The notes beneath the pieces were generated by a model. That model made no database searches. It worked only from the letters and a program-made list of their open reading frames with translations, and was not told the DNA's origin. From Arenicola marina (lineage: Eukaryota > Annelida > Polychaeta > Arenicolidae): DNA of 64,000 nt. This document shows, in pieces, positions 35,101-46,504 of the stretch (within the stretch, counting starts at the first letter, position 1; every line of letters starts with the position of its first letter). Made by a program: the position numbers and the translations under genes. The stretch covers positions 72,422,119-72,486,118 of the forward strand of contig OZ025248.1 in the NCBI GenBank assembly GCA_964019135.1. The letters are read 5' to 3'.

Positions 35101-36656
35101 TCAGTGCTCCACCCTCACACAGGGACGTGCTTGGTCAGTGCTCCACCCTCACAAATGGGACGTGCTGGGTCAGTGCTCCACCCTCACACAGGGACGTGCT
35201 TCGTCAGTGCTCCATCCTCACACAGGGACGTGCTGGGTCAGTGCTCCACCCTCACACAGGGACGTGCTGGGTCAGTGCTCCACCCTCACACAGGGACGTG
35301 CTGGGTCAGTGCTCCACCCTAACACAGGGACGTGCTGGGTCAGTGCTCCACCCTCACACAGGGACGTGCTGGGTCAGTGCTCCACCCTCACAAATGGGAC
35401 GTGCTGGGTCAGTGCTCCACCCTCACACAGGGACGTGCTTCGTCAGTGCTCCATCCTCACACAGGGACGTGCTGGGTCAGTGCTCCACCCTCACACAGGG
35501 ACGTGCTGGGTCAGTGCTCCACCCTCACACAGGGACGTGCTGGGTCAGTGCTCCACCCTCACACAGGGACGTGCTGGGTCAGTGCTCCACCCTCACACAG
35601 GGAGGTGCTGGGTCAGTGCTCCACCCTCACACAGGGACGTGCTGGGTCAGTGCTCCACCCTCACACAGGGACGTGCTGGGTCAGTGCTCCACCACATTGC
35701 TCCACCCTCACACAGGGACGTGCTGGGTCAGTGCTCCACCCTCACACAGGGACGTGCTGGGTCAGTGTTCCACCCTCACACAGGGACGTGCTGGGTCAGT
35801 GCTCCACCCTCACACAGGGACGTGCTGGGTCAGTGCTCCACCCTCACACAGGGACGTGCTGGGTCAGTGCTCCACCCTCACACAGGGATGTGCTTCGTCA
35901 GTGCTCCACCACATTGCTCCACCCTCACACAGGGACGTGCTGGGTCAGTGCTCCACCCTCACACAGGGACGTGCTGGGTCAGTGCTCCACCCTCACACAA
36001 GGACGTGCTGGGTCAGTGCTCCACCCTCACACAGGGAGGTGCTGGGTCAGTGCTCCACCCTCACACAGGGACGTGCTGGGTCAGTGCTCCACCACATTGC
36101 TCCACCCTCACACAGGGACGTGCTGGGTCAGTGCTCCACCCTCACACAGGGACGTGCTGGGTCAGTGCCCCACCCTCACAAATGGGACGTGCTGGGTCAG
36201 TCCTCCACCCTCACAAATGGGACGTGCTGGGTCAGTGCTCCACCCTCACACAGGGACGTGCTGGGTCAGTGCTCCACCCTCACACAGGGACGTGCTGGGT
36301 CAGTGCTCCACCCTCACAAATGGGACGTGCTGGGTCAGTGCTCCACCCTCACAAATGGGGCGTGCTGGGTCAGTGCTCCACCCTCACACAGGGACGTGCT
36401 AGGTCAGTGCTCCACCCTCACACAGGGACGTGCTGGGTCAGTGCTCCACCCTCACACAGGGACGTGCTGGGTCAGTGCTCCACCCTCACACAGGGACGTG
36501 CTGGGTCAGTGCTCCACCCTCACACAGGGACGTGCTTGGTCAGTGCTCCACCCTCACACAGGGACGTGCTGGGTCAGTCCTCCACCCTCACACAGGGACG
36601 TGCTGGGTCAGTGATCCACCCTCACACAGGGACGTGCTGGGTCAGTGTTCCACCCA
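32180..36656. repeat. 34-bp minisatellite, about 130 units, with higher-order structure
   Basis: The tandem 34-bp unit has core GGGACGTGCTGGGTCAGTG followed by CTCCACCCTCACACA. Three variants are scattered: a 35-bp unit with CACAAATGGGACG, a unit with GCTTCGTCAGTG, and an insert CCACATTGCTCCACC. The variant order at about 33120-33690 (CACATTGCTCC, two CACAAATGGG units, then GTGATCCACC and GTGTTTCACC) is repeated at about 36070-36656, offset about 2,950 bp. All plus-strand frames are open, giving the apparent giant frame. The array is cut by the assembly gap. Confidence 0.97.
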
Positions 36657-36856
36657 NNNNNNNNNNNNNNNNNNNNNNNNNNNNNNNNNNNNNNNNNNNN
36701 NNNNNNNNNNNNNNNNNNNNNNNNNNNNNNNNNNNNNNNNNNNNNNNNNNNNNNNNNNNNNNNNNNNNNNNNNNNNNNNNNNNNNNNNNNNNNNNNNNNN
36801 NNNNNNNNNNNNNNNNNNNNNNNNNNNNNNNNNNNNNNNNNNNNNNNNNNNNNNNN
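36657..36856. other. Assembly gap (200 N)
   Basis: Exactly 200 N separate the 34-bp array from the following roughly 55-bp array. A round number suggests a placeholder, so the true distance and the junction between the two arrays are unknown. Any translation running across it is meaningless. Confidence 0.99.
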
Positions 36857-39455
36857 CCGCTCCCCGCTCCATCTCTCACACAAAGGCACCTCTACCGCCC
36901 CCCCTCTGTACCCCGCTCCCCGCTCCATCTCTCACACAAAGGCAACTCCACCCCCCCCTGTACCCCGCTCCCCGCTCCATCTCTCACACAAAGGCCACTC
37001 CACCCCCCCCCCACCCCCCTTGTGCCCCGCTCCACCGCTCCGGCTCCGGTTCTCACACAAAGGCTACTCTCCCCCCCCCCTGTACCCCGCTCCACCGCTC
37101 TGGCTCTCACACAAAGGCAACTCCACCCCCCTCTGTACCCCTCTCCACCCCTCCGGCTCTCACACAAAGGCAACTCCACGCCCCCCATCTGTACCCCGCT
37201 CCACAGCTCCGGCTCTCACACAAAGGCAACTCCACGCCCCCCTCCCCTGTATCCCGCTCCACCGCTCCGGCTCTCACACAAAGGCAACTCCACCCCCCCC
37301 CCCTGTACCCCGCTCCACCGCTCCGGCTCTCACACAAAGGCAACTCCTCCCCCCCCCCTGTACCCCGCTCCACCGCTCCGGCTCTCACGCAATGGCTACC
37401 CCCCCCCTCTGTACCCCGCTCCACCGCTCCGGCTCTCACAGAAAGGCTACTCCACCCCACCCCCCCTCCGTACCCCGCTCCACCGCTCCATCTCTCACAC
37501 AAAGGCTACTCCACCCCCCCCCCCCTGTACCCCGCTCCACCGCTCCATCTCTCACACAAAGGCTACTCCACCCCCCCCTGTACCCCGCTCCACCGCTCCA
37601 TTTCTCACACAAAGGCAACTCCACCCCCCCCCCCCTGTACCCCGCTCCACCGCTCCGGCTCTCGCACAAAGGCTATTCCACCCCCCCCCCCCCGTCTCTA
37701 TCCCGCTCCACGTACTGCTCCGGCTCTCGCGCAAATTCTACTCCATCCCCCCCCCCCTCTACCCCGCTCCACTGTTCCGGCTCTCTCACAAAGGCAACTC
37801 CACCCCCCCCCCCTGTACCCCGCTCCACCGCTCCGGCTCTCACGCAATGGCTACCCCCCCCCCCTCTGTACCCCGCTCCACCGTTCCGGCTCTCTCACAA
37901 AGGCAACTCCACCCCGACCCCACTGTACCCCGCTCCACCTCTCCGGCTCTCACACAAAGGCAACTCCCCCCCCCCTGTACCCCGCTCCACCGCTCCATCT
38001 CTCACACAAAGGCAACTCCACCCACCCCACCCCCCCTGTACCCCGCTCCACCGCTCCGACTCTCACACAAAGGCTACTCCACCCCCCCCCCTGAACCCCG
38101 CTCCACCGCTCCGGCTCTCACGCAATGGCTACCCCCCCCCCCCCTCTGTACCCCGCTCCATCGCTCCGGCTCTCACAGAAAGGCTACTCCACCCCACCCC
38201 CCCCTCCGTACCCCGCTCCACCGCTCCATCTCTCACACAAAGGCTACTCCACCCACCCCCTGTACCCCGCTCCACCGCTCCGGCTCTCGCACAAAGGCTA
38301 TTCCACCCCCCCCCCCGTCTCTATCCCGCTCCACGTACTGCTCCGGCTCTCGCGCAAATTCTACTCCATCCCCCCCCTCTACCCCGCTCCACTGTTCCGG
38401 CTCTCTCACAAAGGCAACTCCACCCCCCCCCTGTACCCCGCTCCACCGCTCCGGCTCTCACGCAATGGCTACCCCCCCCCCCCCTCTGTACCCCGCTGCA
38501 CCGCTCCGGCTCTCACAGAAAGGCTACTCCACCCCACCCCCCCTCCGTACCCCGCTCCACCGCTCCATCTCTCACACAAAGGCTACTCCACCCCCCCCCT
38601 GTACCCCGCTCCACCGCTCCGGCTCTCACACAAAGGCTACTCCACCCACCCCCCCCCCTGTACCCCGCTCCACCGCTCCGGCTCTCACGCAATGGCTACC
38701 CCCCCCCCCTCTGTACCCCGCTCCACCGCTCCGGCTCTCACAGAAAGGCTACTCCACCCCCCCCCCCCCCCCTCCGTACCCCGCTCCACCGCTCCATCTC
38801 TCACACAAAGGCTACTCCACCCCCCCCCCTGTACCCCGCTCCACCGCTCCATCTCTCACACAAAGGCTACTCCACCCCCCCCCCCCTGTACCCCGCTCCA
38901 CCGCTCCGGCTCTCACACAAAGGCTACTCCACCCGCCCCCCCTGTACCCCGCTCCACCGCTCCGGCTCTCACACAATGGCTACCCCCCCCCCCCCCTGTA
39001 CCCCGCTCCACCGCTCCGGCTCTCGCACAAAGGCTATTCCACCCCCACCCCCGTCTCTATCCCGCTCCACGTACTGCTCCGGCTCTCGCGCAAATTCTAC
39101 TCCACCCCCCCCCCCTACCCCGCTCCACTGTTTCGGCTCTCTCACAAAGGCAACTCCACCCCGCCCCCCCTGTACCCCGCTCCACCGCTCCGGCTCTCAC
39201 ACAAAGGCTACTACACCACCCCCGCCCCCCCCCCCGCCATCTGTACCCCGCTCCACCGCTCCGGCTCTCACACAAAGGCAACTCCCCCCCCCCCCTGTAC
39301 CTCGCTCCACAGCTCCATCTCTCACACAAAGGCAACTCCACCCACCCCCCCCCCCCCTGTACCCCGCTCCACCGCTCCGGCTCTCAAACAAAGGCTACTC
39401 CACCCCCCCCCCCCCCTGTACCCCGCTCCACCGCTCCGGCTCTCACATAAAGGTT
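36857..39455. repeat. About 55-bp C-tract minisatellite with higher-order structure
   Basis: About 46 units of 50-60 bp have core CCCCGCTCCACCGCTCCGGC then TCTCACACAAAGGCTACTCC, followed by a C homopolymer of 7-15 bases. A distinctive variant (GTCTCTATCCCGCTCCACGT) recurs at 37694, 38317 and 39053, marking a higher-order period of roughly 620-740 bp. The length variation is nearly all in the C-run. All frames are artefacts of composition. Confidence 0.96.
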
Positions 39456-41130
39456 ACTCAAGAGGAAGAGCGGCATATAACGACAAAAAGGCCTTCCTCG
39501 GGAAGGAAAGTAATTCCTATCTGTGGAATGAATCTTGCCGGTTGGCCTTCGCTGATCACGCCTAGACGTTGGGACTTCCATTAAAAGCTCGTTTTGTGGA
39601 CGTTCCTCACCGTTTTTACGGGCGGTCACCTGGAAAATAAAGACGTTCTGGCCGGTCTGGAGGGTGATCCAGGGTAGGTGGGGGGGCTGGGAAGAGGACG
39701 AGGCGGAGGAGGGGGGTGAGAGGGAGGGGCGAGAGGGAGGAAATGAGAGGGAGGGGATTGAAGGAAGGAGAGAAGGGGGAGGGGGGAGGAGGAAGGAGAG
39801 AAGGGGGCGGAAGGAGTGGGAAGAGCAGGACAGCAGGCGGGGGGGGGGGGGAGGGGGAGGCAGTGAAGGATAGAAAACACGACAGCGAAATGAGGAGAAT
39901 GGGAAGAGAAAGGGGAGGAGAGGGAGGGAGAGGAGGGTGGTACGGTGGACGAGGTGTCGAGGCAAGCCTCCTTGCGACATCCTAAGGCACTCCCCCCAAA
40001 AGGGCAAGGCTGCAGTCTGTCTCACCCTGCATTACCCTCTCCATTTCCTTCCTTCTATAGAAAACCAAAGGCCACCACCACCCCTACCCCCCACCCCCAC
40101 CCCCACACCCCTACACCCCGACACTCGACTGACCACTATCCGTAAAGTTCCTTCCGATAACAGCGGTTAATAAGCCTCACTTAAACGGTGACATTTACAT
40201 CACTGCCCACCGCCACCAGCTATTTCCACGTCTATTCCTCCGACCGTTCCCACCGCAATCAACCTGTAAGCTTGCGCATCCCTAAACAGTGATTCTAACT
40301 GACAGTTTTGTCAGCCTCCTCGCACATGGATGTGTCTTTTTTGTTCTACCACGGGCTGCCAGAATTTGGTTGAGTCTTATCTGACAAACCGATCGACTCC
40401 CCACGCTGTCCTTATAGGCGGTTTATCATCTACAATTTGAGACACTAGGTTTTGTTGGCCATTATACTGAGTCAACGCTTGCCTGACAAAAACAACAAAA
40501 AGATGTGCCACAAATTGATTTCTTAAATCGATAATCCCCTTTATGCGACATATGAGAACAAAGGTTTTCTGCCTCAAAGCCAGACGCTGTTAGTACTGCG
40601 ACAGTAATGCCACAGTAATGCGTAACTATGGACTGTCATTCCGTTCCATCTGCTGGGAAGACGTATCCATGCCACCAGTTATAGCCATTGTTCCGGTTCC
40701 CTCCATACAGCTGACACGTGACCAAAATTTCGGCCATGTCGGCGAATAAAAGGAGCCATAAAGGTCTAAAGTTAAAGGGTTCTGAACAATATATATTAAG
40801 TAGTATTTCAGGTTTGCGCCAGCTGGTTTCCAAGCTATACATGACAATGTTATACATAGGAGAACGATGACCTTGAATAGTACTGGCTACGTATCTGGAC
40901 ATCATCATCTGTACATAACTCTGTCCTATGTATCTGGACATTGTCACGTGGTGCACGGTGCACATAACTCTGTCCTATGTATCTGGACACCGTCAAGTGG
41001 TGTACGACGGACATAATTCCGTGTCCTGGGTCCAATGGTGTATTTCTGATGTATGCATCTGTATAACCAACGCGTGGTACATGATCCAGCGGTCTATGTC
41101 CCTCTACATATGCAATATGTATGCATACTC
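39456..41130. other. Unique and low-complexity spacer
   Basis: A purine-rich GGGAGGA tract lies at 39675-39945 and a C-rich tract at 40075-40130. At 40880-41000 there are short repeats of TATCTGGACATCGTCA-type sequence (TGTATCTGGACA three times). No exon recognised. Confidence 0.45.
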
Positions 41131-41134
41131 CCTC

Positions 41135-42610
41135 CATCAGCTTCAGTGGCAAGACGGCCCTCCATCAGATTCAGTGGCAAGGTGGCCCTCCATCAACTTC
41201 AGTGGCAAGACGGCCCTCCATCAGATTCAGTGACAAGACGGCCCTCCATCAGATTCAGTGGCAAGGGGGCCCTCCATCAGATTCAGTGGCAAGGCGGCCC
41301 TCCATCATATTTAGTGGCAAGGCGACCCTCCATCAGCTTCAGTGGCAAGGCGACCCTCCATCAGCTTCAGTGGCAAGACGGCCCTCCATCAACTTCAGTG
41401 GCAAGGCGGCCCTCCAACAGCTTCAGTGGCAAGACGGCCCTCCATCAGCTTAAGTGGTTAGACAGCCCTCCATCAGATTCAGTGGCAAGGCGGCCCTCCA
41501 TCATTTACAGTGGTAATGCGGCCCTCCCTCAACTTCAGTGGCAAGGCGACTCCCCATCAGCTTCAGTGGCAAGGCGGCCCTCCATCAACTTCAGTGGCAA
41601 GGCGACCCTCCATCAGCTTCAGTGGCAAGGCGGCCCTCCATCAACTTCAGTGGCAAGGCGGCCCTCCATCAACTTCAGTGACAAGGCGGCCCTTCAGCAG
41701 ATTCAGTGGCAAGGGGACCCTCCCTCAACTTCAGTGGCAAGGCGACTCCCCATCAGCTTCAGTTGCAAGGCGGCCCTCCATCAACTTCAGTGGCAAGATG
41801 GCCCTCCATCAGCTTCAGTGGCAAGGCGGCACTCCATCAACTTCAGTGGCAAGGCGGCCCTCCATCAACTTCAGTGACAAGGCAGCCCTTCAGCAGATTC
41901 AGTGGCAAGGGGACCCTCCATCAGCTTCACTGGCAAGGCGGCTCTCCATCAACTTCAGTGACAAGACGGCCCTCCATCAGCTTCAGTGGCAAGGCGACCC
42001 TCCATCAGCTTCAGTGGCAAGACGGCCCTTCATCAGCTTAAGTGGTTAGACGGCCCTCCATCACATTCAGTGGCAAGGCGGCCCTCCATCAGATTCAGTG
42101 GCAAGGCGGCCCTCCATCATTTACAGCGGTAAGGCGGCTCTCCATCAGATCCAGTGACAAGGCGGCCCTTCAGCAGATTCAGTGGCAAGGCGACCCTTCA
42201 TCAGCTTAAGTGGTTAGACGGCCCTCCATCAGATTCAGTGGCAAGGCGGCCCTCCATCAGATTCAGTGGCAAGGCGGCCCTCCATCATTTACAGTGGTAA
42301 GGCGGCTCTCCATCAGATCCAGTGACAAGACGGCCCTCCATCAGATTCAGTGACAAGGCGGCCCTCCATCACATTCAGTGGTAATGCGGCCCTCCCTCAA
42401 CTTCAGTGACAAGGCGGCCCTCCATCAGATTCAGTGGCAAGGTGGCCCTCCATCAGATTCAGTGGCAAGGCGGTCCTCCATCAACTTCAGTGGCAAGGCG
42501 GCCCTCCATCAACTTCAGTGACAAGGCGGCCCTTCAGCAGATTCAGTGGCAAGGGGACCCTCAATCAGCTTCAGTGGCAAACGACCCTCCATCAGATTCA
42601 GTGGTAAGGC
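41135..42610. repeat. 28-bp minisatellite
   Basis: About 52 tandem units have core CCCTCCATCAGATTCAGTGG then CAAGGCGG. The variants are CAACTTCAG, CAGCTTCAG, CAGCTTAAGTGGTTAGA and CATTTACAGTGGTAA. The last of these recurs at about 41502, 42115 and 42288, so blocks of units have been copied together. It ends about 200 bp from the signal-peptide exon. Confidence 0.95.
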
Positions 42611-42808
42611 GGCGCTTGATCCATCAACTCATAATTCAAGGATTGGACCCTTGGTTTGAAAATGGTTCTCCGAAATATCGGCAGAACTATACTTTCCCGT
42701 CACTAACTTGTGACCAGATGAATATAATACATACATGTAAACAAAAATGGTGCCTGTATCAAACGTGAACCACGAACCAAGCGCCGATGTAACATAATAG
42801 CGACTTAC

Positions 42809-42878
42809 CTCTGGACTCGAAGAAGGCTAAGGAAGATAGCGCCAACAGCAGGCGAATCATCGGAGTAGAGAATTCCAT
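42809..42878 (-). CDS. Signal-peptide exon of secreted CUB-domain protein (first coding exon)
   Basis: On the minus strand an ATG at 42878 opens 23 codons and one extra base. The start reads MEFSTPMIRLLLALSS, followed by LAFFESR: a short N-region, a hydrophobic LLLALSSLAFF core and a polar end, typical of a secretory signal peptide. The exon ends G|GTAAGT (intron begins at 42808). That leaves phase 1, exactly what the CUB exon at 6302 needs: G plus GT makes Gly, giving ESR-G-QPCVTYF. Directly before the ATG is a pyrimidine-rich tract ending in TTTCAG, a good splice acceptor, so a non-coding 5' exon probably lies further right. The link to the CUB exon 36.5 kb away is inferred from phase, strand and the logic of a secreted protein. 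Extra phase-1 exons between them cannot be excluded. Confidence 0.75.
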
Positions 42879-43250
42879 CTGAAACGAGAAAAAGATTACA
42901 TGTACGTCTCTTATATCTCAACATGTTGGTCAGAGAAAACACCGCTTCCCCTCTTCGTCAGTTTATAATCCCCTATTCCCGCAAGGCCTGCATATTTCCT
43001 CGATCCTCTAGTGCGAGGCTCATGACAAAGGTATCGCCCCAAGCGGTGTGATCGTCGTTGCCTGTTGTCCACCTGATCACACTGCCGCAGTGTGATGCAC
43101 ATGGCGGCTTGAACACTAAAACCACCGAGACATCAAGACACAAGGCTCCATTTCACATACAGATACACGTATGTGGGGGTCGTATGTGTCCATTGGCCTT
43201 ATGTGTCCCTCATGGCCACACCACTCCCCATATTATTCTTAGGGTCGGCG
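42879..43250. other. Sequence upstream of the signal-peptide exon
   Basis: A pyrimidine-rich acceptor-like tract (minus strand) abuts the ATG. No promoter or 5' exon was recognised. Confidence 0.4.
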
Positions 43251-43254
43251 ATTA

Positions 43255-43570
43255 GGAGTTAGAGATTGGGCATTAGGGGTCATCAATTAGAGATCAGGGG
43301 TCAGGGATTGGGGATTAGGGGTCATCGATTAGAGGTCAGGGCTCAGGGATTTGGGGTCAGCGATCGAGTATTAGGGGTCAGCGATTAGAGATCAGGGGTC
43401 AGGAATTGAGTATTAGGGGTCAGCGATTGAGTATTAGGGGTCAAAGATTACAGATAAGAGTCAGGTTGAGTATTAGGAGCCAGAGATTACAGATTAGGGC
43501 TCAGGGATTAGGGATTGGGATTAGAGGACAAGAAATAGGGACTAGGGGTCAGGGATTGAGATTGAGATGG
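43255..43570. repeat. Degenerate GATTAGGGGTCAG repeat
   Basis: About 25 imperfect copies of a 13- to 14-bp motif (GATTAGGGGTCAG, GATTAGAGATCAG, GATTGAGTATTAG). It is more diverged than the other arrays, so probably older. Confidence 0.85.
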
Positions 43571-43939
43571 ATAGGGCCCACGGCTTAAGGATAGAGGTTC
43601 GGTTTAAGGCCCACAGCGTGGCGCCACGTAGCGGGTGGAACGGCGACGAGGGACAGACAAGGCCAGGAGACACATAAGACCCCGGACACATAGTCATTCC
43701 GGTTGTTTTGCGCCTAATAACGATAAGACGGCACTGCAACTAGACACGCAAACCACTGTATGTCAAGGGTATAGTAGTTTTCATATGCAGTGGAACACTT
43801 TACTAAATCCCTTTACTGGTTATTAGAGTTTATATCAACGTGGCTATACTAGCCTTGTCAAGCTTGATTCCCCATAAAACCTGCTTACTGATATCACAGA
43901 GAATAACAGCGGAATCCCAGATACCAACCGGTCTGTGCG

Positions 43940-44068
43940 TTCGGCCATACCCGGCCATACCCGGCCATACCCGGCCATACCCGGCCATACCCGGCCATAC
44001 CCGGCCATACCCGGGTATGGCCCGGCCATACCCCATACCCCATACCCCGGCCATACCCCATACCCCCC
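43940..44068. repeat. 10-bp CGGCCATACC repeat with a perfect palindrome
   Basis: Seven or more tandem CGGCCATACC units are followed by CCCATACCCC variants. At 44003-44022 the repeat reverses (GGCCATACCC then GGGTATGGCC), giving a perfect 20-bp palindrome. Confidence 0.92.
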
Positions 44069-44069
44069 C

Positions 44070-45390
44070 ACCCACGAATGAGAAATGTATCTTACTAAGC
44101 TGAATACCAAATATATACCACAATACCTCGCAAGAGTAATTCGCCTAATGCACACAGACTTACAACTTCCAATTACTCTCATTTCAAGTCAATCTTTTTG
44201 CGAAAATGTTTTAAGACGTGGCTGCTTATGAATTTCGGTTACAACATGCTGCGACGTAAAATGGGAGTTGAACCTAATTATACAGCCATGTGCTCCCAGA
44301 ATATTCACTTACTTCTTACATATGTCTGTTGATTAAAAGTTGTTTATTAGCCACATCCAACTTAGTATATGTAACTTGTCTAAGGTGTATAAAATGCACA
44401 ATCAATATGCTTAATAACATTATAATTTTATGATTAATCTCTTTTTTTAAATATAAATTTAACGGATACATTTTCTACTCTCGCACTCAGTTGACTGTGA
44501 TCCATTGCGACACCAGGTTCGGGGATAAAGCCATTATTTTCTCTGTGACTGGACATTTCCGAGAACAATAATTTGATTCTCCCCTTCCAGGGTGAAATTG
44601 TACATGACTTCTCGTTCTAGCACAAGATTTTTCCTTTTCCGGGCCGAAACTTTCGGGAGGATAATATATCACGCTCGAACCAATGCCACGTGCATATCAC
44701 TTCGTTGTTGTTGCTGGCTATCTAACAATTGCATCGTTTGATCATCTCTTTTCCACCTGACGCAGCGGCCGCAGACGTCAACGATTTCCTAAATAATTAT
44801 GATGAGGTATTGCACAAAAAAGCTACGCTTTCCCCCCATGAGGATCATTTGCCTGGAAGGAAAATTGTCTGTATCGCAATACGACCTTTTATTGATTATG
44901 CAGAATATGCAGAGCCTACCTACGACAGACGACGAGACCTTTAGGACCCGCGCCTTTAGCTCTGTTTTAACTTGGCGGAAACTTGCATGCCTACTTAGCT
45001 CGGCCGAAAATGGCTTTGAGGTGGGCAGTAATATAGCAATGGGCTTTCATTTACTAAATGCGGCAATGGGTTTTCACAGCTTAGGTCTTGCGGTCGGCTT
45101 TTTCAGGCCACACAGGCGAGGCTGTACAGGCTGTCTGCCAACATGGATTTATGTTCATTTCGTCGCTGCCTCGCTATGACTCACTCCTGTCTCGTTTGGC
45201 GCCATTTACACGGCAGCAGCTTCATTGTGAAACCCATCGTTTCCAATTATGGTAAAAGCCCGAAGCAGTCGCTCGACAACCATAAACACTGTACACGGGG
45301 GGAAGAGGGGCACAAGCCACACTCTCATGCTGACCTCACCTGTTTTTCTCTTCGCCAGAGCGTATGTTTGGCAAAAGTGAGTACAATGCT
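44070..45390. other. Unique sequence
   Basis: No exon firmly recognised. A plus-strand frame at 44729-44944 contains DVNDFLNNYDEVLHKKATL, which weakly recalls the linker between endonuclease and reverse transcriptase in CR1/L2-like LINEs. It is short and unsupported by other LINE blocks. Confidence 0.35.
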
Positions 45391-45394
45391 TCGT

Positions 45395-45600
45395 GTGGGG
45401 GTGGAGGGTGGAGGGTGTGGGGGTGGAGGGTGGAGTGGAGGGTGTGGGGTGTGGGGTAGGGGGTGGAAGGGAGGGTGTGGGGGTGGAGGGTGGAGGGTGG
45501 AGGGTGTGGGGGTGGAGGGTGGAGGGTGGAGGGGAGGGTGTGGGGGTGGAGGGTGGAGGGGAGGGTGTGGGGTGGAGGGTGCAGGGTGGGGTGAGGTGTG
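45395..45600. repeat. GGGTGGAGGGTGT minisatellite
   Basis: A G-rich repeat of GGGTGGAGGGTG and GTGTGGGGGTGGAG blocks with periods of about 7-24 bp. Confidence 0.9.
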
Positions 45601-45689
45601 GCGAGGGCGGTGCATGGTGAGACACGCAAAACGTTGAGCTACGGGGCCCTGGATAGTGCTTATATGACAAGACAGGAGGAGCGGCGTGG

Positions 45690-45968
45690 GCTAGCGGGGA
45701 GGGATGTTGGCAAGACAGGAGGAGGTGGGGGGGGGGGGGAGTTAGCGGGGAGGGATGTTGGCAAGACAGGAGCAGGAGGGGGGGGGGGGGAGTTAGCGGG
45801 GAGGGTTGTTGGCAAGACAGGAGCAGGAGGGGGGGGGGGTGCTAGCTGGGAGGGTTGTTGGCAAGACAGGAGCAGGAGGGGGGTGGGGTGCTGGCTGGGA
45901 GGGTTGTTGGCAAGACAGGAGCAGGGGGGGCGGGGGGGGGTGCTAGCTGGGAGGGATGTTGGCAAGAT
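45690..45968. repeat. About 50-bp minisatellite, six units
   Basis: Six units have core GGATGTTGGCAAGACAGGAG followed by a long G-run and GTTAGCGGGGA or GCTAGCTGGGA. Unit length varies with the G-run. Confidence 0.92.
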
Positions 45969-46079
45969 GAAGGGTGGGGCCAATTTTAGGATGGTTTTAT
46001 AGCGGGAGCGGTAAGCTGTCGGGTGTCGCGGCAGACTAATGACCCTGGCGGCTGGTGGCACGGCACGGACAGGGGCGGC

Positions 46080-46290
46080 CGCGGGCCGGGGGCAGGGGCA
46101 GGAGTCTGAAGAAGGGGGTCAGGGGGCCGGGGCCGGGGGGTCAGGGTTGGGGCCGGGGGCCGGAGACCGGGGGGTCAGGGGACGGGGCAGGGGGCAGGGG
46201 GCTGGGGGCTGGGGGCTGGGGGTCGAATCCGAAGGGCCAGGGGCGGGACAGGGGCGGGGGGCCGGGGCCGGGGGCGTGGGACTGGGGTAG
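46080..46290. repeat. GGCCGGGGGC / GGGGGCTGGGG tract
   Basis: A degenerate GC-rich repeat with many runs of four or more G on the plus strand. Confidence 0.85.
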
Positions 46291-46504
46291 AAGATGCACG
46301 CCACGACGGACCTGATAGCCACTGTCAAAGGACGGGAAGGAGACAAAGATCGAGAGACAAAGTGAAAGAATGGCTCAGAAGAGTCGCACACCTTGCATTC
46401 ATCCGCTTAACAATGCTTGCACACGCCATAGTGAGAAGCAGACCACGCAAATTCGCGACAAAACTGATCCATCTAACTTTCACCGCTATCAGCCATTGGA
46501 AAGA

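Larger units (their letters stand above)
6303..42808 (-). other. Inferred giant first intron of the CUB gene
   Basis: If the signal-peptide exon is joined to the first CUB exon, this 36.5-kb span is intron 1, with GTAAGT at 42808 and TTGCAG at 6303. About 13 kb of it is tandem repeat: arrays near 25.3-27.2, 30.05-30.83, 32.2-36.66, 36.86-39.45 and 41.1-42.6 kb, plus smaller ones. The rest is unique or degraded dispersed repeat. No further exon was recognised. An independent gene within it cannot be excluded. Confidence 0.55.

Noticed and set aside
32144-39565. Open frame of about 2,470 codons on the plus strand
   Set aside because: It runs through two minisatellites and 200 N. All three plus frames of the 34-bp array are open, so openness reflects unit composition.
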